The translations under genes and the position numbers were made by a program. The notes under the pieces were generated by a model. The model did no database searches. It was not told the origin of the DNA and saw only the letters and a list, made by a program, of their open reading frames with translations. DNA of 64,000 nucleotides from Poecilobothrus nobilitatus (taxonomy: Eukaryota > Arthropoda > Insecta > Diptera > Dolichopodidae). The stretch is taken from positions 163,966,615-164,030,614 of the forward strand of contig OX352772.1 in NCBI GenBank assembly GCA_947095535.1, in the 5' to 3' direction. Below, piece after piece: positions 54,759-63,872 of the stretch (position 1 is its first letter; every line of letters starts with the position of its first letter).

Positions 54759-56613
54759 AAAAAAAAATTCAGTGCCTCTCTTACACTTAAATAATCCCTC
54801 TCTTATTTATGAATTTACTGCTGAACAAAGTAATAGTAGTGAAATTAATAAAAATAGCAATAATACTAATACTAATTCAGCAAAAAATAGTAACGATATC
54901 CAAAGTAACCAAATAATGATACCGAACATTAATACATGTCTGACATTCAAGGAGTTCGAAGAAATATCTCCACCCTTAAAAAAACATATTACTAAAAGTG
55001 ATTATGATTATTCTACATTTTGTTGTAAGAAATGCGAAAAAATAACCAAAAATGAAATATATTACATGAAAGAACAATCTAAAACAATTAAAAAATTAAA
55101 TAAAACTGCATTAGATCTCAAAAAGTTGTCCCTTAAATATAAAAATATGTTAAAAAAACATAAAAATATTGAAAATTGTATTGAAAATATAAACAGTGCT
55201 AACCAAACTTCGAAAGATTTTTGTAAAATGCTCCTTGTACCACGATGTAGTAGCGCAGAATGGCCTGAGAAACAGAGGGATCTGGCTCAAAATATTAATT
55301 TTAAGTCGGCTACGTGTTATAATTTTATGAGAAGTACTCTTGAATTCAACTTGCTAAGTCAAAGTTCTTTAAATCGTTGGATACCTCTTAAAAACTTACA
55401 GCCTGGTTTTAATATTTCGGTTTTGACTAATTTAAAAAATCAAATATTAAAGATGAAAGATGATGAAAAACTATGCTCCATTTTAATGGATGAAATAAAA
55501 ATTAAAAAAGAACTCACCAATCAAGCTACTGATGAGGTAGATGGATTTATTGATTTTGGAGATGGGGACAGAAACAATAATACTGGAGATCATATACTGG
55601 TCTTTATGGTTAGAGGAATAGTAACCAATTGGAAGTACATTTTATCATACTATGTTTCGGGAAATTATACAGAAGGTGAAACTCTTAAAGACATTCTGCT
55701 TAAAAATATTCAATTGACACTAGATTTAAATTTAAATGTTAAGGCAATTATTTGCGACCAGGGTTCTAATAATCGAAAATGCTTCAGATTATTGAAAGTT
55801 ACTACGGATCAACCTTTCTTTAAATTTCAGAACCATAAAATCTATGCTATTTTTGATGTGCCTCATCTTTTTAAATCTTTGAGAAACACTTTACTTTCAA
55901 ATGATTTTGAAACAAATGACGGAAGAGTATCTTGGGATGTAATTCAAGATTTGCATAATTTTGATTCAAGCGAGATAGTTAAATTATGCCCAAAACTGAC
56001 TAAAAAACATATATATTCTGGGAAATTTGACAGACTTAAAGTAAAATTAGCTACCCAAATTTTTAGTCAAAGCACAGCTGCTGGTTTAAGAACTTGTCTA
56101 AGCTTGAATAAATTTACAAGCGAAAAAAAACAAGTAGCTAAAGCAACAGAAAAGTTTTTAGTAAAAATAGACAACTGCTTTGATATGCTTGATAGTAGAT
56201 CATTATATGCTAGAAAAATATTTAAAAGGCCTCTTGAAAGAGAGGGGAATAATTGGACCCATTTGACTGATATGAAGCAATATTTAAAAGATATAAAATT
56301 GATAAACAAAAACGCCCCCTCAAATAAATCGATAAACTTTTGCATTCCAGGTTTAATTCAATCCATTAGTGCTATTTTTTCTATCAGTAAATACATTTTA
56401 AAATTTCATTCCAATTTAAATTATATTCTTACAAATAGATTCAATCAAGATCCTCTTGAGAACTTTTTTTCTCAAGTAAGACGACGAGGCGGCTTTAACA
56501 GCAATCCTTCGGTATATCAATTTAATTCTTCAATAGGTCGCATAATATCTACTAAAGGTGATTTTAACACTTACGTAGTTTTCTTCTGTTATATCTGTTA
56601 TATTATTTTTTAG
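54733..56613 (+). CDS. P-element transposase, catalytic part
   Basis: A 626-aa uninterrupted frame whose first codons overlap the end of the second THAP finger out of frame. Residues about 95-160 form a Lys-rich coiled-coil-like stretch. The P transposase body follows: PRCSSAEWPEKQRDLAQNIN, SILMDEIKIKKELTN (first Asp candidate), a GTP-insertion-like region, AIICDQGSNNRKCFRLL (second Asp), YAIFDVPHLFKSLRN, and NQDPLENFFSQVRRRGGFN (conserved C-terminal part with the Glu). RNase H-fold cut-and-paste enzyme using GTP as cofactor in the fly enzyme. It ends at 56611, 43 bp before the right inverted repeat. A long frame implies a relatively recent element. Confidence 0.9.
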   Translation: MWQTFSYLKKKNSVPLLHLNNPSLIYEFTAEQSNSSEINKNSNNTNTNSAKNSNDIQSNQIMIPNINTCLTFKEFEEISPPLKKHITKSDYDYSTFCCKKCEKITKNEIYYMKEQSKTIKKLNKTALDLKKLSLKYKNMLKKHKNIENCIENINSANQTSKDFCKMLLVPRCSSAEWPEKQRDLAQNINFKSATCYNFMRSTLEFNLLSQSSLNRWIPLKNLQPGFNISVLTNLKNQILKMKDDEKLCSILMDEIKIKKELTNQATDEVDGFIDFGDGDRNNNTGDHILVFMVRGIVTNWKYILSYYVSGNYTEGETLKDILLKNIQLTLDLNLNVKAIICDQGSNNRKCFRLLKVTTDQPFFKFQNHKIYAIFDVPHLFKSLRNTLLSNDFETNDGRVSWDVIQDLHNFDSSEIVKLCPKLTKKHIYSGKFDRLKVKLATQIFSQSTAAGLRTCLSLNKFTSEKKQVAKATEKFLVKIDNCFDMLDSRSLYARKIFKRPLEREGNNWTHLTDMKQYLKDIKLINKNAPSNKSINFCIPGLIQSISAIFSISKYILKFHSNLNYILTNRFNQDPLENFFSQVRRRGGFNSNPSVYQFNSSIGRIISTKGDFNTYVVFFCYICYIIF

Positions 56614-56689
56614 TATACTGTATAATATTAAAATTATATACAGAGCATTTTTGGTATATTCATATTTTCTGGTACCTAATGTCGATTTG

Positions 56690-56995
56690 TTGATTTTTTT
56701 ATTTTGTTCTAGTTGAATCTTCTTCAATTACTTATTATTCTATGCTAATTGCCAATACTCTTCTAATGTTTTCAAATTAACATTAATAAAGCCCAGATTC
56801 GGTTCTTTATCTTTCTGTTCCTTAACCTTCAGATATACTCGCTCTACCGCCTTTATAAGTTCCCACTGCTTCTTTAATTCTTTTAATAATTTTTTATTAA
56901 AGGTAAATTGTAATTTAAATTTTAAGTTAATGTTAAATAGTATATTTTATTATTATAAGTTTAGATTTTATTTTTATTTTTATGTTCTGTGAACA
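56690..56995 (-). repeat. 5' LTR remnant and gag start fragment of the BEL/Pao element
   Basis: 56896-56995 matches the 3' LTR (47517-47651) and begins on the minus strand TGTTCACAGAACATAAAAAT. Below 56895 the minus strand reads gag-like text (ELKKQWELIKAVERVYLKVK, KTLEEYWQLA), with the P element starting at 56687. The LTR lower part and leader are deleted, joining LTR directly to gag. Confidence 0.6.
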
Positions 56996-57299
56996 ATAGG
57001 AAAAGCTCTTTTTGCGAAGTGAATATGAATGTAAATTTAGTTATTCTAATGAACATTCTTCCGTAAACCTACAACATTGATAATCAAATTTTCGTAGTTG
57101 ACCTACAATTTTTAAAAGGAAATATATTTTCTAAAAGAGCTGGCTATACTAGAAAAAGGAAGTTTAATTGCTACTGTATATTACTTCAAAACACCATACT
57201 CTGCAGAGGGAGCTTAGTCCAGAGGGAAATTATAATAACCAGTATTGCGAAAATAAATGGACTTAAATGAAATAACGTTTTAGTTCAATATTTAGACAT
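56996..57299. other. unassigned segment right of the BEL element
   Basis: A short + strand frame (MNVNLVILMN, TAA near 57067, then NQIFVVDLQFLKGNIFSKRA and REIIITSIAKINGLK) can be read from about 57025 to 57270. No family was recognised, and the frame is too short and broken to call a gene. Confidence 0.3.
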
Positions 57300-57437
57300 A
57301 AAAACGTGCCTACCTATCGACTTCTCTACGTTTAACTGTGTAGAAGTTTCGTAATCAGACGGACAGGCGAATGGAAGGATAGAGTGAAACTAATAGACAC
57401 ATTTTTTCAAATTTTTTTTTGTAAATGTGCTAAAAAT
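57300..57437 (-). mobile_element. MITE-like element, end fragment
   Basis: In reverse orientation this repeats the left end of the copies at 34575 and 41823: TTTTTAGCACATTTACAAAA, TTTGAAAAAATGTG, TAGTTTCACTCTATCC and AAACTTCTACACAGTTAAA. Only the terminal about 135 bp remain. Confidence 0.75.
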
Positions 57438-57469
57438 TAGAAGTTAAGAAAAAAATTAAAAATAAGTCT

Positions 57470-57545
57470 ACTTGATTATATTAATTAAGGGGTAACTACA
57501 TTTTCCTGAACAAGAAAATACTGAAAATCAAAATTAAGAATTAAA
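57470..57545 (+). repeat. inverted repeat, left partner
   Basis: The sequence TATTAATTAAGGGGTAACTA, then CATTTTCCTGAACAAGAAAA and TACTGAAAATCAAAATT, is matched in inverted orientation at about 63793-63872 over roughly 65 bp with a few differences. The repeat starts next to TTAA in both places. It may be terminal repeats of one element or two unrelated copies of a small repeat. Confidence 0.65.
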
Positions 57546-57776
57546 TTATCAAAAATCAAAATCAACATTAAGAATCAGATCGGAATAAATACATAATGAA
57601 TTTGAAGAAAGGGCAATAAACATTTTTATATAAAATGTTTTTCAGAATTTTATATGTATATTTATATTTTGCTATTTTGTAAACATTGTTAATGGTAAAA
57701 TAAAATAAATATTCTTTATTATATTACTTCGTAAAATAAATATGCTTTAAATATAACTGAAATTTTTCAACTGTAC

Positions 57777-57987
57777 TTACAATTCTTTGCCATAGCTACT
57801 TGATTCTAGTTTACTAATTTTATTTGCGTTGCAAAATCCAATGATAGGATAGTTCAATTCAGTTCCTTTCCTGTTTTTCAAAGAAGTTATTGTTGGATTG
57901 CTAGTAAATGTCAACCAAGCAAATGATATTATAAAAATAGCTATTGCTATTGTTGTAATGATAGCCAAACTCCACATAAATCTAAAA
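57777..57987 (-). CDS. probable single exon of a pickpocket-like DEG/ENaC channel gene
   Basis: The minus-strand exon candidate begins after a TTTTAG acceptor (57988 side) and ends at a consensus donor GTAAGT just inside the TAA-terminated frame near 57780. It encodes a first transmembrane helix (WSLAIITTIAIAIFIISFAW) followed at once by LTFTSNPTITSLKNR, LNYPIIGFCNANKISK and SSSYGKEL. In amiloride-sensitive channel subunits of insects TM1 is followed by a short NPT-type segment and a yP.itiCN.NK motif, which this fits. Other exons are not visible, and transposons fill the surroundings. It is the only sequence in the window I would assign to a host gene. Moderate confidence. Confidence 0.5.
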
Positions 57988-58369
57988 TATTAAATTCCTT
58001 CTTAAAAAAATATCTAGAAGATTTTGGAAATTTCAGTTATATAAAAAATGTTATGTGAGAAAGTAAGTATTTGACTTAAAATATATACCGATCACGACTT
58101 AAATGGTTAAATGTGCACAAAGCAAGTCATTATTGCTTTCGTATTTTCAAGTGCATATTTTTATTAAAACTAGTATTTACTTAAACTACTATTAATAATA
58201 ATAATAATTAGAGTTTATTTAATTTCATTTTTTTCATCATACATTTTCTTAAATGGCTAAACTTACAAAAAGACATGATGTTTTTCAAAATTAGGTTTGT
58301 TAGATTGTATTTGACTTTATAATATTACATAAAAGAACGTGTTATGTGAAGATACTTATTACTATATTT
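57988..58369. other. AT-rich non-coding DNA
   Basis: No gene or repeat recognised. On the minus strand it would be intron upstream of the channel-like exon and 3' flank of the LINE. Confidence 0.4.
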
Positions 58370-60300
58370 ATTTTTTTTTTTTTTTTTATTTTTTTATTGA
58401 CAAATTCAAAAAAGTGCAAAGCACTTGTGTAGAATTTCATATTTACAAAATAACCTACTTAAATATTATTATAACACTTGATCCAAATTCAATAACATAA
58501 CATTTTAAGAAATAAAAAAAAAAAAGAAATAAAAATAGATAAAAAAAATAAAAAGCTGTATGAAAAGAAATGTGGTTTAGTTAGCCATAAGGTACACTTT
58601 TAGTTGCTTTTTGAAAATTAAGATCGTATTTGAGTTTTTTACATGCATAGGTAAGCTATTGTAATGGAATATCATTGTGGACAGAAAAGCATTCATTGGA
58701 AAATTTTGAGCTGTTAGATTGTTTCGATTACGTGTATTGTAGTGATGAGTCTCAGAAACTTTTGATAGGATTAAGCCAGATTTAATTATTTTATGAATTA
58801 GTTTATAACACAATACACACATTTCAAAGATCTTAAGTACATCCAATGGAAGAATCTTCACATTATAGAGTTGACTTGACGGAGTTAACATAGGTAGATT
58901 GTTTACAAATTTTACTGCTTTGTTTTGCAAAACCTGAAGTTCTCGTAGTCTATATGCTGACACAGATGACCAAATCGAGTTTAAATAGACCAATCTCGAG
59001 TGAATATGTGCAAAGTATATATTGAATTGTAATTGCTTTGGTAAATTTTTACGTAGCCTATTTAGCGCTGCAACATATGGTATAATTTTCTTCTTTAAGT
59101 AATTAATGTGGTCTTCCCACTTCAAATTTTTATCTATATGTAGTCCAAGATATTTAATTGTATTTACTTTCTCTATAATTTCATTATTTAAACTTAGTTC
59201 GTATGTATCCGGTATATTTTTTTTAAATATCATATATTTTGTTTTAGACTTATTAATTTTAAGTTTATTAGAGCTAAAATATTTATCAAGTGAATTTAAG
59301 TCCGCCTTCATTTTTCTAAATAAACTTTCCATCGATGCTTCACTAAAAACTAAAAGAGCATCATCCGCATACATAGTTAAGGTACCTTTTAAGGGAACGT
59401 TAAAAACATCATTGATGTAGATGAGGAACAATAGTGGTCCAAGAATTGACCCCTGTGGGACACCTTTTTGTACTACGCGAAAAGTGCTTTTATATGACCC
59501 TATTTGAACATATTGAGTTCTATTAGATAAATAACTGTTAATAAGCTTTATAGACTCATTAGAAAATTGCAACCTTTTTAGTTTCTGAAGCAGTATTTCA
59601 TGGTCAATTGAGTCAAATGCTTTTTGCAAATCAATACTAATAATTCCCGTCACACAACCATTAGATATAGAACTTTGTATCTCATTCATAACTTCAATAC
59701 AAGCAGATGACGTGCTTGAGGTTGGAACAAACCCAAATTGATTTGCGTGAATCAAATTAAAGTTTAGGCAATGATCCCATGTTTGATTAAGTAAAATTTT
59801 TTCTAAAAGTTTAGAAAAGACTGGAAGCACTGATATGGCCCTATAGTTATTTAAGTCTTGTTTTGACCCACCTTTGTGCAAGGGAGTTATTTTTGCAATT
59901 TTGAGCTCGTCAGGAAAGCAACTCTTTTTGATGCAATTATTGAAGAAATTCTTTAACGTAATTATTTTTTCATTGGATAGGGACTTGAGATCTTTAACAG
60001 ACAGACAATCATATCCAGCAGAGATATTGTTTTTTACACTTTTTATATATTCAGTCAATGTAGAAACTGAAACAGATTTAAAAAAGAATTGGTTTTCCTC
60101 AAACAAATATTCCAAACCGAAACTACTTTCGTCACACTCTGTATTTATATTTTGATACCTAGTATTAATATTTGTAGAAAAGTGATCATTAAAACAATTT
60201 ACGATTTTAATAGGGTCTTGTATCATGGTCCCATTATGATTGATATTTTTAGGTAAATTATTGTTGTTGTAATTTATTGTTCTATTATTGTTATATGTTT
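58370..60300 (-). mobile_element. CR1-like LINE, 5' truncated, long intact RT
   Basis: A poly-T tract (58371-58387) marks the 3' end on the minus strand, followed by about 190 bp of 3' UTR and a 549-aa RT frame. The endonuclease domain is absent, consistent with 5' truncation near 60230-60300. No internal frame damage is seen, so this looks like one of the youngest insertions here. Confidence 0.85.
58577..60226 (-). CDS. LINE reverse transcriptase (CR1/jockey-like)
   Basis: An uninterrupted 549-aa frame starting MIQDPIKIVNCFNDHFSTNI. All RT motifs are present: NNISAGYDCLSVKDLK, AKITPLHKGGSKQDLNNYRA, NQFGFVPTSSTSSACIEV, GIISIDLQKAFDSIDHEILL (catalytic Asp), GVPQGSILGPLLFLIYINDV, LTMYADDALLVFSEA (catalytic Asp pair), INKSKTKYMIF, KYLGLHIDKNLKWEDHINYL. 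The C-terminal tail is HHYNTRNRNNL and FHYNSLPMHVKNSN, ending FKKQLKVYLMAN. Polymerase for target-primed reverse transcription. It lacks the endonuclease, so cannot act alone. The Met may be internal to the original ORF2. Confidence 0.93.
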   Translation of the reverse strand: MIQDPIKIVNCFNDHFSTNINTRYQNINTECDESSFGLEYLFEENQFFFKSVSVSTLTEYIKSVKNNISAGYDCLSVKDLKSLSNEKIITLKNFFNNCIKKSCFPDELKIAKITPLHKGGSKQDLNNYRAISVLPVFSKLLEKILLNQTWDHCLNFNLIHANQFGFVPTSSTSSACIEVMNEIQSSISNGCVTGIISIDLQKAFDSIDHEILLQKLKRLQFSNESIKLINSYLSNRTQYVQIGSYKSTFRVVQKGVPQGSILGPLLFLIYINDVFNVPLKGTLTMYADDALLVFSEASMESLFRKMKADLNSLDKYFSSNKLKINKSKTKYMIFKKNIPDTYELSLNNEIIEKVNTIKYLGLHIDKNLKWEDHINYLKKKIIPYVAALNRLRKNLPKQLQFNIYFAHIHSRLVYLNSIWSSVSAYRLRELQVLQNKAVKFVNNLPMLTPSSQLYNVKILPLDVLKIFEMCVLCYKLIHKIIKSGLILSKVSETHHYNTRNRNNLTAQNFPMNAFLSTMIFHYNSLPMHVKNSNTILIFKKQLKVYLMAN

Positions 60301-60320
60301 TCCTTGTAGTTATTAAGTTC

Positions 60321-60640
60321 AGTTTGTATTTTCAAAATAACAATAATTATACATTAATTCAGAGATAATCATAAATCTATTTTAAAGTTTATATAGTAAA
60401 TGATTATAATAAAGTTTAAATCTACGTTTATAGTTTAGTTTATATTTTGAAATTAACAATACGTTAATAGAATTCAGGAGTAAGCAAAAACCTATATTTT
60501 AAATATTAAATAGTAAATAATTATAAAAAAGATTAAATCTAAGTTTAAAATTTAGTTTATATTTTGAGATTAACAATACATTAATAAAATTCAGAAATAA
60601 GCAAAAATATATATTTTAAAGAAGCTGTTAGATAGCGATA
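60321..60640. repeat. ~117-bp tandem repeat, about 2.7 copies
   Basis: AGTTTRTATTTTSAAATWAC-type starts recur at about 60321, 60436 and 60553. Each is followed by ACAATA, TACRTTAATA and a CAGRRRTAAGCAAAAA or similar block and TTTAAATCTAMGTTTA. Periods are 115 and 117 bp. Non-coding. Confidence 0.8.
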
Positions 60641-60690
60641 GAAGAGCTCATAATTTGCACCATTTAAGTAATCTAAAAATTCATCAAAAC

Positions 60691-61503
60691 TTAAAATTTA
60701 CCAAAGCACTGTTTTCTTGCACATTTAAAAATTGAACATCGTGCGATAAAATGGAACGTGTTTTCAGATTCATCAAGATTGCATAAATCGCAAATTACGT
60801 ATAGTTTTCTTTTCTTTTGTAATTGAAAGTTAATTATGCTTGTTAAACTGAAAATATTATCTGTAGTGCTATACCCTTTCCGAAATCCAGCTTGACATTC
60901 ATTAAGAATATTATTTTCGTTTACCCATTCCATAATTCTTAATAGTATTTCGGTAAATAGCTTGTAATCGGTATTTGCAAAAGATAGTCCTCTATAGTTT
61001 TCAACTGAGTTTAAATCACCATTTCTGAAAACGAGGAATATTATTGAGCTGAGGTATGATTGCGGTGTTGCAGCTGTGTCAAATATTATGTTTATAATTT
61101 GGCATAGTTGTTTTAAGAATTCAACATTTGCATTTTTATAGTACTCGTACGGTATCCTATCTAACCCTGGTGCTTTTGAATCTTTAGCCTTTCTCAATAC
61201 TGCATTTATTTCGTCAATGGCGATTTCATGATCTAGAATTTCTAAGGATACATATGGTTCGGCATGATGAAAGTAATTTTGCTCGTTCAATGGTTTGAAT
61301 AATTCTTTAAAGTATGCAAAGAAATCTTGCGCTTGAATATGTCGGCCTACCATAAATCTTCTATTTTTGTAATCGTTTGCCACTGCCCACCACTCTTTGG
61401 AATCTTTAACTATGCTTAGTTTAAATGCCTGGTTCTCAAAATATGATCTTTTCTTTTCACGGCATAGATTTTTATATATTTTTAATTTTTCCATGTATCT
61501 CAA
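60691..61503 (-). pseudogene. LINE RT with in-frame internal deletion
   Basis: A 270-aa open frame. Residues about 1-225 are linker and RT motifs 0-2: KDSKAPGLDRIPYEYYKNAN, IIFLVFRNGDLNSVENYRGL and NECQAGFRKGYSTTDNIFSL. After LQKKRKLYV, where the catalytic FVDF.AAFD strand should follow, the sequence jumps to ICDLCNLDESENTFHFIARC, the C-terminal Cys/His motif of such ORF2 proteins, and ends ARKQCFGKF. All catalytic Asp positions, the palm and thumb are therefore missing, yet the frame is kept. No activity is expected. Confidence 0.82.
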
Positions 61504-61659
61504 TTTGAACTCTGAAACATGGTGATATTTTCTACATAAATCAAGAGCCTTAAATATATAATTCCTCGCATTATGGCAGCGATTATCAAACCATTTATTT
61601 TTTGGCTTGAATTTGTTTGTTTTTATTATATTCCTATTTACAAAGTCATATATTATATC

Positions 61660-62470
61660 CTATAAGCATTTAGGTTTTGCATCAATATCATTATTTTCAC
61701 AATGCAACATATTTAAATTATTTGACGTTTTTGTATGATAAGCAATGCTTTTGCTTGGATTCCACTGAATTTTCAGTAAAAGCCGTATATTATTTGTCGC
61801 ATCGACATCAGTTTTAAAAGATAGAACTATAGACACATTGTCTGAGTATGGTTTACTAACTACTTTCATATCATCAATTAATTCTATAAGATTCAATTAG
61901 CAGCAGGTATAGTCAATAATCGATGAGCCCATCGCTCCGCAAAATGTTTTAGCACCAGCAGTATCTCCTCTACATCTTCCATTCAATATGACATCACCAG
62001 TATCATTCATTAGCTCTAATAAAAATTTACCGTTACTATCAACCATATTATCTTCTGAGTTTTTTTTAGCTAATAAATTTGGAGAAATTGTTAATTGCTT
62101 ATCATCAATAGTTTGCCTGTTTCCAGTTCTGGCATTGAAATCACCTATAGCACAAAACTCGACATTATCAAGGGTTTCAAGGGTATTTTTGAATTTCACT
62201 AAATCGTCTTTCCAGTTTTGGTTAATATTTAGATATGTTGGTATAAATATCATAGTTTTGCGGTTTAATTTTGCTTTCAAACACAAGTATCCATCTAAAT
62301 TTACAAATGTTAAACAGTATTTGGATTTTATGGCTTTCTTAAAACCATATAAACAACCACCAATCGCGCTATCGTATTCACTAAAAATATAACTAAAATA
62401 ATTTTGCTTTTTCTTAACTAAAAAAGTTTGAAATAAAAAGAATATATCAAATTTTTTAATAAAATCGAAA
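61660..62470 (-). pseudogene. LINE apurinic-type endonuclease
   Basis: From about 62470 the minus strand reads FIFCDFFDFIKKFDIFFLFQ and EYDSAIGGCLYGFKKAIKSK. A 129-aa frame (62286-61897) follows with MCLKAKLNRKTMIFIPTYL, VEFCAIGDFNARTGN (catalytic Asp-Asn) and GAMGSSIIDYTCC. After a stop at 61897 it continues with VVSKPYSDNVSIVLSFK, where the family's SDH reads SDN. Altered final motif and stops: inactive. Confidence 0.78.
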
Positions 62471-62771
62471 AAATCACAAAATATAAATTTATTATTTAAC
62501 CCATATACATTATAAGATAAGAGCTGACAAACTTCTGATTCCTAAACATTGCTTGCGCGTATAAATTCATTCCGTGCTGGATTTTTCTTTTTTGAGAGAC
62601 CCACTTCATGTTGTTTGCCATCAGCCGAATGTAAAATTGTCTTTAGGTAATTTGCATCTTCCTGTTTTTCAGCAATTAACTTCAGTGGACCATTTAAATA
62701 TTTTATTATTTACTATTAAATAAACACCTTTTATATCACACTTAATTTCTTTCATATTTTTGAATTTTTTT

Positions 62772-63074
62772 TTAATTTGATGCATATTCATATTTTTGGT
62801 GTGACTTTTCGACAGTGTAGTCTTTATGTATGTATACACCTATTCCTGTGAGGTTTGCACCCTTTGCTAAAATTGACCTTACTTCATTTGGTGAAGAGAG
62901 CTCTACGACACACTTTGTTGGGTTTATCTGCCGGATATTTACCGCTTGAGTAGCAACTTGTAAAATATCTTTACATAATTCCGAGAAACTATTACGAATA
63001 GTATTATTGTCACTTCCACTCAATCCTGTAACTACTATATTTGAACGTCTACTCAATTTGTCAATCTCTTGCAC
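62772..63074 (-). pseudogene. LINE ORF1 fragment
   Basis: A 100-aa frame starting MQEIDKLSRRSNIVVTGLSG and containing NSFSELCKDILQVATQAVNI, NPTKCVVELSSPNEVRSIL and YIHKDYTVEKSHQKYEYAS. The RRSNIVVTGL start followed by an RRM-like fold and a KDYT segment is common in LINE ORF1 proteins, which bind RNA. N-terminal coiled coil is truncated. It lies just upstream of the endonuclease on the same strand. Confidence 0.65.
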
Positions 63075-63120
63075 TTTTTTCTTTAAATTGTGATCATTTT
63101 GTTTTAGTTTTTTTTTACTG

Positions 63121-63790
63121 TTTATTGAACTTTGTTACACATGAGTTATTATTTAATAATTAAATTTGGAAATCCTGATCGTAATGTAATAGATCTAGTT
63201 AACTAATTTCGCGAGAAACTATGTTTTTAAAAGTTTAAGCTTAATCGGTTCTGTACACATTGGAAGGGATAAGGAGTATTCAATACAAATTAAAACTTTA
63301 TCGAATTAATTTCCAGTTAAAAACCAAAAACCAGTTAATGTGTTTCCATAAAATTGCAACAAAAGAATTTTAAACCGTAATTTATGTTGACACTATGTCT
63401 ACAATAAATAAAAGCAAAACCAACCTCCCGGTAATAGGCCCGGCAGAAATATATGAAATAATCTCCTAAAATAAAATAAATTTGTAAATGAAATAACCCG
63501 TCAAAACTAACGTTTAAAATGTTTATACCTACTGCATACAAAAACAATTGATTTCAACATTTTCCATATACATATTTCAACATAAAAGGATTCAAAACCG
63601 CAGGCAACCACCTCAAACCCCCACTACACGAATTATTGAAACCTTTATTTTGTAACCAACTCTAAAATCCATTCTAATTCAGAATTTAACATATCATACG
63701 CATATACACAAATAACTCCTATTTCTCTAAAGCTTTTTTCGAGGTTTTCAAATTCGAAATTTTGTATTTCGCGATTTTAAATTTCGGGAT
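63121..63790. other. AT-rich DNA without gene
   Basis: No coding or RNA motif. Towards the right, short TTCGAAATTTTG, TTTCGGGATATTTT and TTTTCGGAATTTTG variants form a degenerate short tandem array (about 63740-63830). Confidence 0.45.
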
Positions 63791-63792
63791 AT

Positions 63793-63872
63793 TTTGAGTT
63801 TTCTTTTCGGAATTTTGATTTTCGGTATTTTTCTTATTCGGGTAAATGTAGTTACCACTTAATTAATATATT
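63793..63872 (-). repeat. inverted repeat, right partner
   Basis: Reverse complement reads ATATTAATTAAGTGGTAACT, then ACATTTACCCGAATAAGAAA and TACCGAAAATCAAAATT, matching 57470-57545. The partners are about 6.4 kb apart and point towards each other. Confidence 0.65.

Larger units (their letters stand above)
53806..56687 (+). mobile_element. P-element-like transposon with terminal inverted repeats
   Basis: The 34-bp repeats at 53806-53839 and 56654-56687 match in inverted orientation with two mismatches (core TCGACATTAGGTACCA). The distance between outer ends is 2882 bp, close to the roughly 2.9 kb of the canonical Drosophila P element. The interior encodes two THAP-type fingers and a P transposase on the + strand. 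It interrupts the BEL/Pao gag. An 8-bp target duplication, expected for this family, could not be matched at these ends. Confidence 0.85.
47225..56995 (-). mobile_element. BEL/Pao LTR retrotransposon with env remnant, carrying a P element
   Basis: Minus-strand order: LTR remnant (to 56995), gag start fragment (56690-56890), P-element insertion (53806-56687), gag (53730-53095), gag zinc knuckles and protease (53176-52058), RT and RNase H (52018-50107), integrase (49997-49263), a partial tandem copy of integrase (48984-49260), env remnant (48990-47670), polypurine tract (47652-47667, AGGGGGAAG on the minus strand) and 3' LTR (to about 47225). It adjoins the Polinton ATPase. Not active. Confidence 0.85.
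60641..63120 (-). mobile_element. LINE with ORF1, endonuclease and internally deleted RT
   Basis: Minus-strand order: ORF1 fragment (63074-62772), endonuclease (about 62470-61660), linker and first half of RT, then directly a C-terminal Cys/His motif (61503-60691). Poly(A) is not clear at the low-coordinate end. Clade not assigned. Domain order and a C-terminal zinc-type motif fit jockey, R1 or related groups. Confidence 0.75.

Noticed and set aside
57025..57270. Possible + strand gene with VVDLQFLKGN
   Set aside because: Short, interrupted by a stop, no start or splice signals that fit and no family recognised.
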